64,000 nt of DNA from JADHTT01 sp964633845 (lineage in GTDB: Bacteria > Campylobacterota > Campylobacteria > Campylobacterales > Arcobacteraceae). The notes beneath the pieces are model-generated. The model saw only the letters and a program-made list of their open reading frames with translations. It ran no database searches and was not told the origin of the DNA. Location of the stretch: assembly GCA_964633845.1 (NCBI GenBank), contig CAZWLA010000003.1, positions 10,545-74,544 on the forward strand, given 5' to 3'. The position numbers and the translations under genes are program-made. Each line of letters opens with the position of its first letter. Within the stretch, counting starts at the first letter, position 1. Below, one piece after another: positions 17,412 to 26,130 of this stretch.

Positions 17412-18005
17412 ATGAGAATTAAAATCTGTGGAATTACAAACTTGCAGGATGCTTTGGATGCTATAGAAGCTGGAGCAAATGCTTTAGGGTTTGTTTTTTA
17501 TGAGAAGTCTGCTAGATATATAGCTCCTCTTAAAGCAAAAAAGATTATAGATCAATTACCACCATTTATTCAAAGTGTTGGTTTGTTTGTAAATTTACCG
17601 GCACCACAAGTTGATTTTATTTGTAAAAGATCATCTATAGATATTGCACAGATTCATTTTGAAGCAGATGATAGATTCTTTAAATCACTACAAACAAAAC
17701 ATATCAAAGTTATAAGAGCTCAAAATGAAAAAGATATTTTAAAATATAGTGATGAATATAGAATAATAGATGCATTTGTACCAGAATTTGGTGGAGAAGG
17801 AAAAAGACTAGAGCTAGATTGGTTTAAAGATGTAGATTGCTCAAAGATGATTATTGCCGGTGGCTTAACATCAGAAAATTTAAAAGAATTAAAAGATTTT
17901 AATTTTTATGGTGTAGATGTAAGTAGTGGGGTAGAAGCACAAAGAGGTAAAAAGGATAGACAAAAGATGATTTCTTTTTGTAAAGCGGCAAATGAATTAT
18001 CTTAA
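17412..18005 (+). CDS. trpF: Phosphoribosylanthranilate isomerase TrpF
   Basis: This TIM-barrel enzyme of 197 residues catalyses the third step of tryptophan synthesis. Catalytic cysteine and aspartate are in IKICGIT and in IIDAFVPEFGG, and LGFVFYEKSARYI and GVDVSSGVE are family motifs. It lies apart from other trp genes; trpD is 44 kb away in this window. It overlaps the exonuclease gene by 14 bases. Confidence 0.95.
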   Translation: MRIKICGITNLQDALDAIEAGANALGFVFYEKSARYIAPLKAKKIIDQLPPFIQSVGLFVNLPAPQVDFICKRSSIDIAQIHFEADDRFFKSLQTKHIKVIRAQNEKDILKYSDEYRIIDAFVPEFGGEGKRLELDWFKDVDCSKMIIAGGLTSENLKELKDFNFYGVDVSSGVEAQRGKKDRQKMISFCKAANELS

Positions 18006-18768
18006 TACACTTATAAAAAGCCTTGAAAAATCACCAATATCATTTGATGAATTTTTAATAGAATTATCTAGTCAGAATTCTACTTTTGAAGATCCACAAT
18101 TAGAATTTGAGCTTCTAGTATCAAATGGATTTCCAATAGACTTAGTGGAAGATACAGTAGTATATAAGCCTACTATTACAAATATTAAAGATCAAGTATT
18201 TTGTGTGGTTGATATAGAGACTACAGCTGGCAAAGCTTCCAAAGGTCAGATTATAGAACTTGGAGCTGTAAAATATAAAAATGGTCAAATCATAGACAAG
18301 TTTGATGAGCTTGTATATTGTAAAGAGGTTCCAAAGTCGATTATTGATGTGACAGGTATTACTACTGAAATGTTAGTTGATGCTAGAGATATAGAACCAG
18401 TTCTGCGAGACTTTAAGGAGTTTTTAGAGGATGATATATTTGTAGCTCATGCTATTAAGTTTGACTATAATTTTATAAGTGATTCTTTTAAACAATTTGA
18501 TTTAGGTACTTTAGCCAATGCTAAAATGTGCACAATTGACTTAGCCAAAAGAGTAATCAAAAGTGAAAAGTATGGACTTAAATTTTTAAAAGAATTATTA
18601 GATATAAATATAGATAATCATCATAGAGCTTACAGTGATGCACTTAGCTCTACAGTTGTTCTTGAACGATGTCTTAAAGATTTACCAGATGATATACAAA
18701 CTACAAATCAATTAATACAGTTTAGCTTATCTGATAATATAAAAAAGAAATGTAAGGAGAAAAATTAG
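17992..18768 (+). CDS. DnaQ-like DEDDh 3'-5' exonuclease
   Basis: The protein has 258 residues. The exonuclease domain lies at about residues 70-235 with Exo I VVDIETT, Exo II AHAIKFDYNFI and Exo III HHRAYSDALSS, the complete DEDDh set. A helical N-terminal extension of about 65 residues precedes it. It may be the proofreading subunit or a repair/RNA-processing nuclease; Campylobacterota often have more than one. Its end overlaps the convergent lipoprotein gene by four bases. Confidence 0.85.
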   Translation: MNYLNTLIKSLEKSPISFDEFLIELSSQNSTFEDPQLEFELLVSNGFPIDLVEDTVVYKPTITNIKDQVFCVVDIETTAGKASKGQIIELGAVKYKNGQIIDKFDELVYCKEVPKSIIDVTGITTEMLVDARDIEPVLRDFKEFLEDDIFVAHAIKFDYNFISDSFKQFDLGTLANAKMCTIDLAKRVIKSEKYGLKFLKELLDINIDNHHRAYSDALSSTVVLERCLKDLPDDIQTTNQLIQFSLSDNIKKKCKEKN

Positions 18769-19148
18769 TTTTTCTCTTTACAAGTATATGTATCTAAAAT
18801 ACCTCTAGTTTTTCCCTTTACAAGCTTTCTTTTCATATAAAGTTTATCACTAGCTACAAGTTTTATAGCACTATAATTATTTTTATATACAGATTTTATA
18901 AATGATTTTAATTGATTATTTTTTTTATCATCAGTATGTAACACATTATTATCATCTACATAAAATACAGTTGTTTTATTAAAAAGTTTTTGCTCTATTT
19001 TTGCATCAATTTTCGTACAAATGTATTTTTGATTTGAGAGATACTTAATCTCTTTTTTTACTGTTGGTGTAGATGGTGCAGTATTGCTACATCCTACAAA
19101 TCCTATACTTACTAGTATTGTTGCTAGAATATTAGTTATTTTTAACAT
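18765..19148 (-). CDS. Small putative lipoprotein
   Basis: No family is recognised. The 127-residue protein has a signal peptide ending in a lipobox (IGFVGC, cysteine at residue 20), so it should be lipid-anchored. The mature part is basic and contains two further cysteines (YICTK and YTCKEK) that could form a disulfide. An AGAGAGAGA box precedes the start. Confidence 0.65.
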   Translation of the reverse strand: MLKITNILATILVSIGFVGCSNTAPSTPTVKKEIKYLSNQKYICTKIDAKIEQKLFNKTTVFYVDDNNVLHTDDKKNNQLKSFIKSVYKNNYSAIKLVASDKLYMKRKLVKGKTRGILDTYTCKEKN

Positions 19149-19274
19149 TATCTCTCTCTTTATAATTTTTATTTATGTTAAATATAACTTTATCTGATAA
19201 ATAATAAAAGTAAACTTAATTCTTTTTTCTTGTTTTAATATATATTCGTTTTCAAGGAAACTTCGTCTATTAAT

Positions 19275-20189
19275 TTATTTCTTTTTAGCTTTGATATAGA
19301 CTCGTTTTGGAGCAGGATAACCCTCTACTGTTTTACTTTTATCTTCACTATCTAAGTAGTCATCTAGGCTTTGTTCAAAAGTCCATGGTGTTACTCTTTG
19401 TTCTTCACTATCAGTTGTTGTTGTAGCAATCACCTCAATATCTATAAATCCAGCACGATTTAACCAGTTTGTAAGTGCGGGGATTGTAGGTACAAAATAG
19501 ATATTTGGCATCTTTGAATATCGACTGTGAGGTGTAAGTGCTACTTCTTCATCACCATCTATCATAAATGTATCTATAATAATTTCACCATTTTTGTTTA
19601 ATCCTCTATTTAAAGATTTTAATGTACCTATGGGATCTGCTCTATGGTATAAAACACCAAGCATAAATATAAAATCAAATTTATGTTCATATTGTTCTAA
19701 ATGCTCTACACCTAGTAATTCAAATTTAATATCACTTTTTATAAAATGATTTACAAGATCAAATTGAAGGTTAAAAAATGGAGAAGGGTCAAATCCAACT
19801 AAACGCTTTGGGGTATCCTCAAGCATTCTAAACATATAATAGCCATTGTTGCATCCTACATCAGCTACTATTTTATCTTTTAGATCAAAGTGTGGTCTTA
19901 TAAGATTATATTTTTTGTCACTTCTCCATTCTGTTTCAAGTATTGAATCAAAAAGATTAAACGGACCTTTCCTCCATGGAATAAGTTTTTTTTGTGCCTC
20001 AAATAAAATTTTATGTTCTTCTTCATTTAAATCACTTTTTGACCCAACTTTTACATAATCGTTAAGTTCAATATTTAAATCATTTGTTTGTATTGTTTTT
20101 ACTTTTTGAACTGCATCATCAAGTGGTTTAATATTTTTCCAACTAAACCACTTTCGTCTTTCGCTTCTTATCTCATCTATGTTTTGCAA
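19275..20189 (-). CDS. cmoB: tRNA U34 carboxymethyltransferase CmoB
   Basis: It transfers a carboxymethyl group from carboxy-SAM to 5-hydroxyuridine at the wobble base of tRNA. The 304-residue protein has the typical WRKGPFNLF, the SAM loop VADVGCNNGYYMFRM, and FDPSPFFNLQF and LGVLYHRADPIG. No ATG exists at the N terminus; the TTG at 20189 has an AAGGA box six bases away. A decayed second copy lies at 23521-23690. cmoA is not in the window. Confidence 0.95.
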   Translation of the reverse strand: MQNIDEIRSERRKWFSWKNIKPLDDAVQKVKTIQTNDLNIELNDYVKVGSKSDLNEEEHKILFEAQKKLIPWRKGPFNLFDSILETEWRSDKKYNLIRPHFDLKDKIVADVGCNNGYYMFRMLEDTPKRLVGFDPSPFFNLQFDLVNHFIKSDIKFELLGVEHLEQYEHKFDFIFMLGVLYHRADPIGTLKSLNRGLNKNGEIIIDTFMIDGDEEVALTPHSRYSKMPNIYFVPTIPALTNWLNRAGFIDIEVIATTTTDSEEQRVTPWTFEQSLDDYLDSEDKSKTVEGYPAPKRVYIKAKKK

Positions 20190-20276
20190 GTATAATCCTT
20201 TGTATGCTTGTATTTTACATAATTAAAGCATTAAAGTTGATTATGAGTAGGAAAATATATTTAAGCATAAGTTTAA

Positions 20277-20285
20277 GGGGGGGGG
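20277..20285 (+). repeat. Homopolymeric G9 tract in the cmoB/mcp promoter region
   Basis: Nine consecutive G lie in a very AT-rich divergent intergenic region, 88 bases before cmoB and about 100 before the chemoreceptor start. In Campylobacterota such tracts change length by slippage and switch genes on or off. Here it is upstream of both likely promoters rather than in a reading frame. Confidence 0.85.
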
Positions 20286-20386
20286 AAGATACAATGGATG
20301 CCAAATAAAAAAGTACAAAATTAACAATTCTTTAAAGAAAAGAAAAGTTTTGCTACCATAATTTCAAAAAATAATAAGGTTAACTT

Positions 20387-23300
20387 ATGAATATACTAAA
20401 TATTAAGATTAAAACAAAACTAATTTATATAGTTTTCGTTCCATTAATTGCATTAATAGGACTGGTTTCTATTTTAGTAATAGATAACTACAATAAATCC
20501 ATAGCAATGGATAAGCTAAATAGTGCAGTAGAACTATCTGTATCTATTACATCACTAGTACATGAAACTCAAAAAGAGAGAGGTGCTACAGCGGGATTTA
20601 TTGGAAGCGCTGGTAAAAAGTTTGCTGATAAATTACCATCTCAAAGAAAGCTTACTGATGTAAAAATATCAGAGCTAAAAAATAGATTACAAACTTTTAA
20701 ACTAAATGACTATTCTTCAAAATATCAAGCACAAGTTAATCAAGCATTAAGTAGTTTGGATAAAATATCTAATATTAGAACTCAAGTAAGTGCCTTATCG
20801 ATACCTGCAAAAGATGCTATTGGTTATTATACAAAAATGAATGGTGAATTTTTAGCAACTATTACTATTTTATCTAGTATTAGTGGTGATGCATCTATTG
20901 CAAATGAAATTAGTGCATATTCAAACTTTTTACAAGCAAAAGAGAGAGCAGGAATTGAAAGAGCTGTAGGTTCTGCAACATTTGCAAATGATAAGTTTGG
21001 AACTGGTGCTAGAGAAAAATTTACAAGTTTAATTACAGCTCAAGATACATATCTTAATACATTTAAGCAGTTGTCATCAAAAGATGGTCTAGATGCTTTA
21101 TCTAATACACTAAAGGGTAAAGATGTAGATGAAGTAAATAGAATGAGAGATATTGCATTGAGATCATCAGAAATTGGTGGATTTGGTATAGATCCAAATG
21201 TATGGTTTTCACAAATTACTTTAAAAATTAATAAATTAAAAAAAGTGGATGATTATATATCTAAAAATTTACCTAAACATCAATTAAATACTTTAAATAA
21301 AAAAATTGCAGCATTATTGCATGAAACTCAAAAAGAGAGAGGAATGACAGCTGGATACCTTGGAAGTAAAGGTAAAAAATTTGCCAATGAATTACCAAAG
21401 CAGAGAAAACTTACAAATAAAAGATTAGCAGAACTTAAAAAAGCAATTAAAACTATTAAATTATCTAAATATAAAATTGTAAAATCTCAACTTAATGATG
21501 CATTTGCAATGATGAAGAAGATTGGTGCTATTAGAGCTGAAGTAAGTAAATTAAATATAGGTGCTAAAAAAGCCATAGGATACTATACGAGTATGAATAC
21601 AGAGTTTTTACATACTGTATCTAAATCTGCTTTTGCTTTAAAATCTACAGATGCCACATCTTATGCTAATTTCTTATTATCTAAGGAGAGAGCCGGAATT
21701 GAGCGAGCAGTAGCTACAAATACATTTGCTAGAAATAAATTTATAACAGGTATGAAAGAAAAATGGATCACGTTAATTACTGAACAAAATTCATATATGA
21801 ATACATTTATAATGAGTGCAAAACCTAATATTGTAAATTATTATAACAAAACTATACAAGGTTCTGATATCATAACTGTTAATTCTATGAGAAAAATAGC
21901 TTTAGATAGTAGTACTATTGGTGGATTTAATATAGATGCAACATATTGGTTTGAGACTATTACAGCAAAAATTAATTTATTAAAGAAAGTTGATGATAAT
22001 CTAGCAACATCACTTATAAATGATACTCATAAGATACAATCAGATGCACAATCTGATATGAGTCTGTATGCTATAATAGGTTTATTATTAGTTATTTTTA
22101 CATCAGTATTAGGGTTTTTAACATCTAGATCTATCTCAAATGGACTTACAAACCTAAATGAAGCTATTTTAACACTACTATCATCGAAAGATACAAGTAA
22201 TAGAATTAAGATAACTACAAAAGATGAGATTTCTGAAATATCAAATAATTTTAATGATTATCTGCAATCAATTGAAGATGGAATATTAGAAGATGCAAAA
22301 TTAATTCAATCAGCTAATAAAACAATGACTAGAGTAAAAAATGGTTGGTATTCTGAAGTGATCTCTGCTACTACTTCCAATACAACATTAGAAGAGTTTA
22401 AAAACAATGTTAATGAGATGATTAGAGCTACAAAAGATCATTTTGTGGATGTAAATACAATACTAGAACAATATGCTAAATATGACTTTAGAAATGAGTT
22501 AGTATTAGATAATATTGAAAAAGGTGGAGTGTTTGAACTATTAGTTAATGATATTAACTTCCTAAGAGAAGCAATCACAGATATGCTTGTAGAAAACAAG
22601 AAAAATGGTTTAATTTTAGACCATGATTCAGATATATTATTACAAAATGTAGAATCGTTAAATACAAGTTCTACAGAACAAGCAGCATCTTTAGAAGAAA
22701 CAGCAGCATCAGTTGAAGAGATTACTGCAAATATCCAATCAACTGCTGATAAAGCAAACTCTTTATTAGATATTTCAGAAACTACTAGAGATAAATCTAC
22801 AATAGGTAAAAAGCTAGCAGATGATACATCTGTAGCTATGGATGAGATAAATGAATCTACAACAGCAATTGCTAATGCAATTACTGTAATTGATCAAATA
22901 GCATTTCAAACAAATATATTATCACTTAATGCAGCAGTAGAAGCAGCAACGGCTGGTGAAGCAGGTAAAGGTTTTGCAGTAGTTGCAGGAGAAGTTAGAA
23001 ACCTAGCAGCAAGATCTGCAGAAGCAGCAAATGAGATTAAAGCTCTAGTAGAACAAGCAAAAACAAAATCAGATGAAGGTAAAGATATCGCTTCAAAGAT
23101 GACAGAAGGATATACAGAATTAGATGCAAATATTGAAGAGACTGTAACACTTGTAACAGATACAGTAAAAGCTACCAATGAACAAATGGAAGGTATGAAG
23201 CAAATTAATAATGCAGTATCACAATTAGATACAGCGCTTCAAGAAAATGCAAGTGTTGCTCAGCAGACAAATGGTGTAGCAATACAAGCAGATGAGATTT

Positions 23301-23491
23301 CTAAACGAATTGTATCTAATGCAGATGCAAAAGAGTTTATTGGTAAAGACAATATTGACATATCATCATATATTAAATCTTCTGGTGCTAGTAAATCAGT
23401 AAAATCATTAACAAATATAAATAAACAGACTATAAATACATCTGAGAATTTAAATATACAAAATCAAAACGATGAGTGGGATAGCTTTTAA
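20387..23491 (+). CDS. Methyl-accepting chemotaxis protein with two NIT-like sensor domains
   Basis: The protein has 1034 residues. One membrane segment at about 13-32 and another at about 557-580 enclose a periplasmic sensor. That sensor is built from two homologous halves about 250 residues apart: HETQKERGATAGF near residue 62 and HETQKERGMTAGY near residue 312. They resemble the nitrate/nitrite-sensing (NIT) domain. A HAMP region follows, then the signalling domain with the tip IDQIAFQTNILSLNAAVEAA. Residues 733 to the end are identical to the second receptor, down to the DNA level. No CheB/CheR tether pentapeptide is evident; it ends in NDEWDSF. A TTTTGCTACCATAAT promoter-like string lies before the start. 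Confidence 0.92.
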   Translation: MNILNIKIKTKLIYIVFVPLIALIGLVSILVIDNYNKSIAMDKLNSAVELSVSITSLVHETQKERGATAGFIGSAGKKFADKLPSQRKLTDVKISELKNRLQTFKLNDYSSKYQAQVNQALSSLDKISNIRTQVSALSIPAKDAIGYYTKMNGEFLATITILSSISGDASIANEISAYSNFLQAKERAGIERAVGSATFANDKFGTGAREKFTSLITAQDTYLNTFKQLSSKDGLDALSNTLKGKDVDEVNRMRDIALRSSEIGGFGIDPNVWFSQITLKINKLKKVDDYISKNLPKHQLNTLNKKIAALLHETQKERGMTAGYLGSKGKKFANELPKQRKLTNKRLAELKKAIKTIKLSKYKIVKSQLNDAFAMMKKIGAIRAEVSKLNIGAKKAIGYYTSMNTEFLHTVSKSAFALKSTDATSYANFLLSKERAGIERAVATNTFARNKFITGMKEKWITLITEQNSYMNTFIMSAKPNIVNYYNKTIQGSDIITVNSMRKIALDSSTIGGFNIDATYWFETITAKINLLKKVDDNLATSLINDTHKIQSDAQSDMSLYAIIGLLLVIFTSVLGFLTSRSISNGLTNLNEAILTLLSSKDTSNRIKITTKDEISEISNNFNDYLQSIEDGILEDAKLIQSANKTMTRVKNGWYSEVISATTSNTTLEEFKNNVNEMIRATKDHFVDVNTILEQYAKYDFRNELVLDNIEKGGVFELLVNDINFLREAITDMLVENKKNGLILDHDSDILLQNVESLNTSSTEQAASLEETAASVEEITANIQSTADKANSLLDISETTRDKSTIGKKLADDTSVAMDEINESTTAIANAITVIDQIAFQTNILSLNAAVEAATAGEAGKGFAVVAGEVRNLAARSAEAANEIKALVEQAKTKSDEGKDIASKMTEGYTELDANIEETVTLVTDTVKATNEQMEGMKQINNAVSQLDTALQENASVAQQTNGVAIQADEISKRIVSNADAKEFIGKDNIDISSYIKSSGASKSVKSLTNINKQTINTSENLNIQNQNDEWDSF

Positions 23492-23496
23492 GCTAT
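22583..23496 (+). repeat. 914-bp direct repeat, copy 1 (chemoreceptor signalling domain)
   Basis: From ATGCTTGTAG to the six bases after the stop codon, I find no difference from 24671-25584; the offset is a constant 2088 bases. Flanking sequence is unrelated on the left and diverges at once on the right. This indicates very recent duplication or gene conversion. Confidence 0.95.
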
Positions 23497-23520
23497 CTAT
23501 ATTAAAATTAAATTAATAGT

Positions 23521-23690
23521 GAAGGGGTCAAAAATCCAACTAAACGCTTTGGAGTATCCTCAAGTATTCTAAACATATAATAGCTATTGTTGCATCCTAA
23601 ATCAGCTACTATTATATTTTTTGTCTCTTCTCCATTCTGTTTCAAGTAAAGTCTCATGTTTTCGTTCAGTCAAATCATTAGTGTATTAAA
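23521..23690 (-). pseudogene. Decayed fragment of cmoB
   Basis: The stretch matches the middle of cmoB (about 19783-20040), for example CCAACTAAACGCTTTGG and CATTCTGTTTCAAGTA, with point changes, an extra base pair near the left end and an internal deletion of about 45 bases. It has the same orientation as intact cmoB and no open frame. It lies between the two chemoreceptor units, like a scar of a tandem duplication of a cmoB-receptor block. Confidence 0.88.
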
Positions 23691-23793
23691 CTCAAAAGAG
23701 AAAGATTATTTTTAATATCTTATATTTTTTTAAGATAAGGATGTTACACTTCTAATTAATTTATAAATCGCATTAAAGTAAGTAGGAGAATTC

Positions 23794-24207
23794 ATGTCAA
23801 TAAACTTAGGAAATCAAGAAGTGGAACTTAATAAAGCTACTGTGATTGTATCTGAGACAGATGCAAAAGGTAATATCATATATGCAAATGATGACTTTTG
23901 TAAAATTGCTGGTTACTCTAAAAAAGAGCTAATTGGAAAACCACATAATATGGTAAGAAACTCATTTATGCCAAAAGCAGCTTTCAAAGATCTATGGGAT
24001 ACAGTAAAAAAAGGAACTACATGGAATGGTATTGTTGTGAATAGTACTAAAAGTGGTGGATACTACTGGGTAAATGCAACGGTATTTCAAAGTAAAACTG
24101 TAAATGGAGATACAAGATATATATCTGTAAGAACTAAACCTACAAAAGAAGAGATAGCTTGGGCATATGATAACTATCCTACTTTAGATGCAAAGATGGG
24201 GATGTAA
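23794..24207 (+). CDS. Single-PAS-domain (Aer-like) sensor protein
   Basis: The whole 137-residue protein is one PAS domain: IVSETDAKGNIIYANDDFCKIAGYS, then LIGKPHNMVRNSFMPKAAFKDLW and GYYWVNATVF, as in the redox/oxygen-sensing PAS of Aer receptors. It has no membrane segment. An AGGAG box precedes ATG 23794. The next gene starts one base after the stop and encodes a receptor lacking a sensor, so the two probably form a split aerotaxis-type receptor. Confidence 0.88.
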   Translation: MSINLGNQEVELNKATVIVSETDAKGNIIYANDDFCKIAGYSKKELIGKPHNMVRNSFMPKAAFKDLWDTVKKGTTWNGIVVNSTKSGGYYWVNATVFQSKTVNGDTRYISVRTKPTKEEIAWAYDNYPTLDAKMGM

Positions 24208-24208
24208 G

Positions 24209-25579
24209 ATGTTTTTTAATAATACTAATTTTGATCAAATAGAAAGTTTTTTAGATGAATTAACATTATTTGTGCAATCAGATAGAAATAGCGTAAATAG
24301 TTTAGATGAAAATGTAAAAGGCAATATTGCCAATATTCACCAAAAGATTAATAAATTTATAGAGATTCAAACAAGCTCTTCTAGGCAAGATTTAGGAGTA
24401 TTTGGTGAGATAATGCTTTCATGTGAAAAAATGGGAGATGGATATTTTACTGATAGAATTCAATTGCAAACAGATAACCCAAAAGTAAATTATATTGCAA
24501 AGACTGTAAATGATCTAAGTGAAAAACTTGAAAATTCTATTGGTACAGATCTTAATGAGATTGAAAAAGTATTAGAGTCTTTTGGAAAATATGATTTTAG
24601 ACAAAGAATTAAAAACCCACAAGGAAATTTAGAAAAAACGGTAAACTTTCTTGGGGATGAAATTACTAAAATGCTTGTAGAAAACAAGAAAAATGGTTTA
24701 ATTTTAGACCATGATTCAGATATATTATTACAAAATGTAGAATCGTTAAATACAAGTTCTACAGAACAAGCAGCATCTTTAGAAGAAACAGCAGCATCAG
24801 TTGAAGAGATTACTGCAAATATCCAATCAACTGCTGATAAAGCAAACTCTTTATTAGATATTTCAGAAACTACTAGAGATAAATCTACAATAGGTAAAAA
24901 GCTAGCAGATGATACATCTGTAGCTATGGATGAGATAAATGAATCTACAACAGCAATTGCTAATGCAATTACTGTAATTGATCAAATAGCATTTCAAACA
25001 AATATATTATCACTTAATGCAGCAGTAGAAGCAGCAACGGCTGGTGAAGCAGGTAAAGGTTTTGCAGTAGTTGCAGGAGAAGTTAGAAACCTAGCAGCAA
25101 GATCTGCAGAAGCAGCAAATGAGATTAAAGCTCTAGTAGAACAAGCAAAAACAAAATCAGATGAAGGTAAAGATATCGCTTCAAAGATGACAGAAGGATA
25201 TACAGAATTAGATGCAAATATTGAAGAGACTGTAACACTTGTAACAGATACAGTAAAAGCTACCAATGAACAAATGGAAGGTATGAAGCAAATTAATAAT
25301 GCAGTATCACAATTAGATACAGCGCTTCAAGAAAATGCAAGTGTTGCTCAGCAGACAAATGGTGTAGCAATACAAGCAGATGAGATTTCTAAACGAATTG
25401 TATCTAATGCAGATGCAAAAGAGTTTATTGGTAAAGACAATATTGACATATCATCATATATTAAATCTTCTGGTGCTAGTAAATCAGTAAAATCATTAAC
25501 AAATATAAATAAACAGACTATAAATACATCTGAGAATTTAAATATACAAAATCAAAACGATGAGTGGGATAGCTTTTAA
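24209..25579 (+). CDS. Cytoplasmic methyl-accepting chemotaxis protein without a sensor domain
   Basis: The protein has 456 residues from ATG 24209. No membrane segment is seen. The first 150 residues are helical and HAMP-like (EIMLSCEKMGDGYFTDRI, then ESFGKYDFRQRIK). From residue 155 it is identical to the C-terminal 302 residues of the receptor at 20387-23491. The PAS gene directly upstream may provide sensing as a separate subunit. An upstream in-frame start at 24188 lies inside the PAS gene and is not preferred. Confidence 0.9.
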   Translation: MFFNNTNFDQIESFLDELTLFVQSDRNSVNSLDENVKGNIANIHQKINKFIEIQTSSSRQDLGVFGEIMLSCEKMGDGYFTDRIQLQTDNPKVNYIAKTVNDLSEKLENSIGTDLNEIEKVLESFGKYDFRQRIKNPQGNLEKTVNFLGDEITKMLVENKKNGLILDHDSDILLQNVESLNTSSTEQAASLEETAASVEEITANIQSTADKANSLLDISETTRDKSTIGKKLADDTSVAMDEINESTTAIANAITVIDQIAFQTNILSLNAAVEAATAGEAGKGFAVVAGEVRNLAARSAEAANEIKALVEQAKTKSDEGKDIASKMTEGYTELDANIEETVTLVTDTVKATNEQMEGMKQINNAVSQLDTALQENASVAQQTNGVAIQADEISKRIVSNADAKEFIGKDNIDISSYIKSSGASKSVKSLTNINKQTINTSENLNIQNQNDEWDSF

Positions 25580-25584
25580 GCTAT
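24671..25584 (+). repeat. 914-bp direct repeat, copy 2
   Basis: It is identical to 22583-23496 over the signalling-domain coding region and the first bases after the stop. The break points coincide with the start of the shared protein segment MLVENKKNG and the bases AGCTAT after the stop codon. Confidence 0.95.
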
Positions 25585-25666
25585 TCACTTAGGATTATAC
25601 TTAAAATAAATAACTTTATATTAAGTTATCTATACTAGAATATCAAAAATTAGATAGGTTAAGATA

Positions 25667-26068
25667 ATGAAAAATATATTTATAATACTTACATTGTTGT
25701 TGTCCTCAACACTTTATGCAAAATTTATTAATTTAAACCCAACACAAGTACAAAAAAAGATAGATCAAGAAGTTCTTTTGATTGATATAAGAACTCCAGA
25801 AGAATGGAGAGAAACAGGTATAGTACCTACAAGTAAAAAAATGATGTTTTTTAGTCCTGATGGTACATATGATGTACAAGGATGGTTAAATAAATTATCA
25901 ACTTTAGTAAAAGATAAAAATACACCTATAGTCCTTATATGTCGAACAGGAAGTAGAACAAAAATATTAGGTGATTTTTTATCAAAACAAGTAAAATTTA
26001 CTAATGTATTTCACCTAGAACATGGAATTTATTCATGGATGAGAAACAATAGAAAAACTCTAAAATAA
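25667..26068 (+). CDS. Periplasmic rhodanese-like protein
   Basis: The 133-residue protein has a signal peptide (residues 1-18, ending LYA). A single rhodanese domain follows: LIDIRTPEEWRETG, and the active-site loop CRTGSRT with its cysteine. Family members carry persulfide sulfur, but the substrate is not evident. It stands between the chemoreceptors and the cytochrome c synthetase gene. Confidence 0.85.
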   Translation: MKNIFIILTLLLSSTLYAKFINLNPTQVQKKIDQEVLLIDIRTPEEWRETGIVPTSKKMMFFSPDGTYDVQGWLNKLSTLVKDKNTPIVLICRTGSRTKILGDFLSKQVKFTNVFHLEHGIYSWMRNNRKTLK

Positions 26069-26080
26069 ATATTATATATT

Positions 26081-26098
26081 ATTTTAGATACAATCACC
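26081..26098 (+). promoter_or_regulatory. Promoter -10 region of ccsBA
   Basis: ATTTTAGATACAATCACC with -10-like TACAAT at 26089-26094, about 37 bases before the start. It shares TTAGATACAATCAC with the rpe promoter. Confidence 0.5.
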
Positions 26099-26130
26099 AA
26101 CTATTATAAATTTTAAGGATAATATTTATT

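Noticed and set aside
22906..23178. Minus-strand open frame inside the first chemoreceptor (same at 24994-25266)
   Set aside because: It is a shadow of the Ala-rich signalling domain and appears twice only because the DNA is duplicated.
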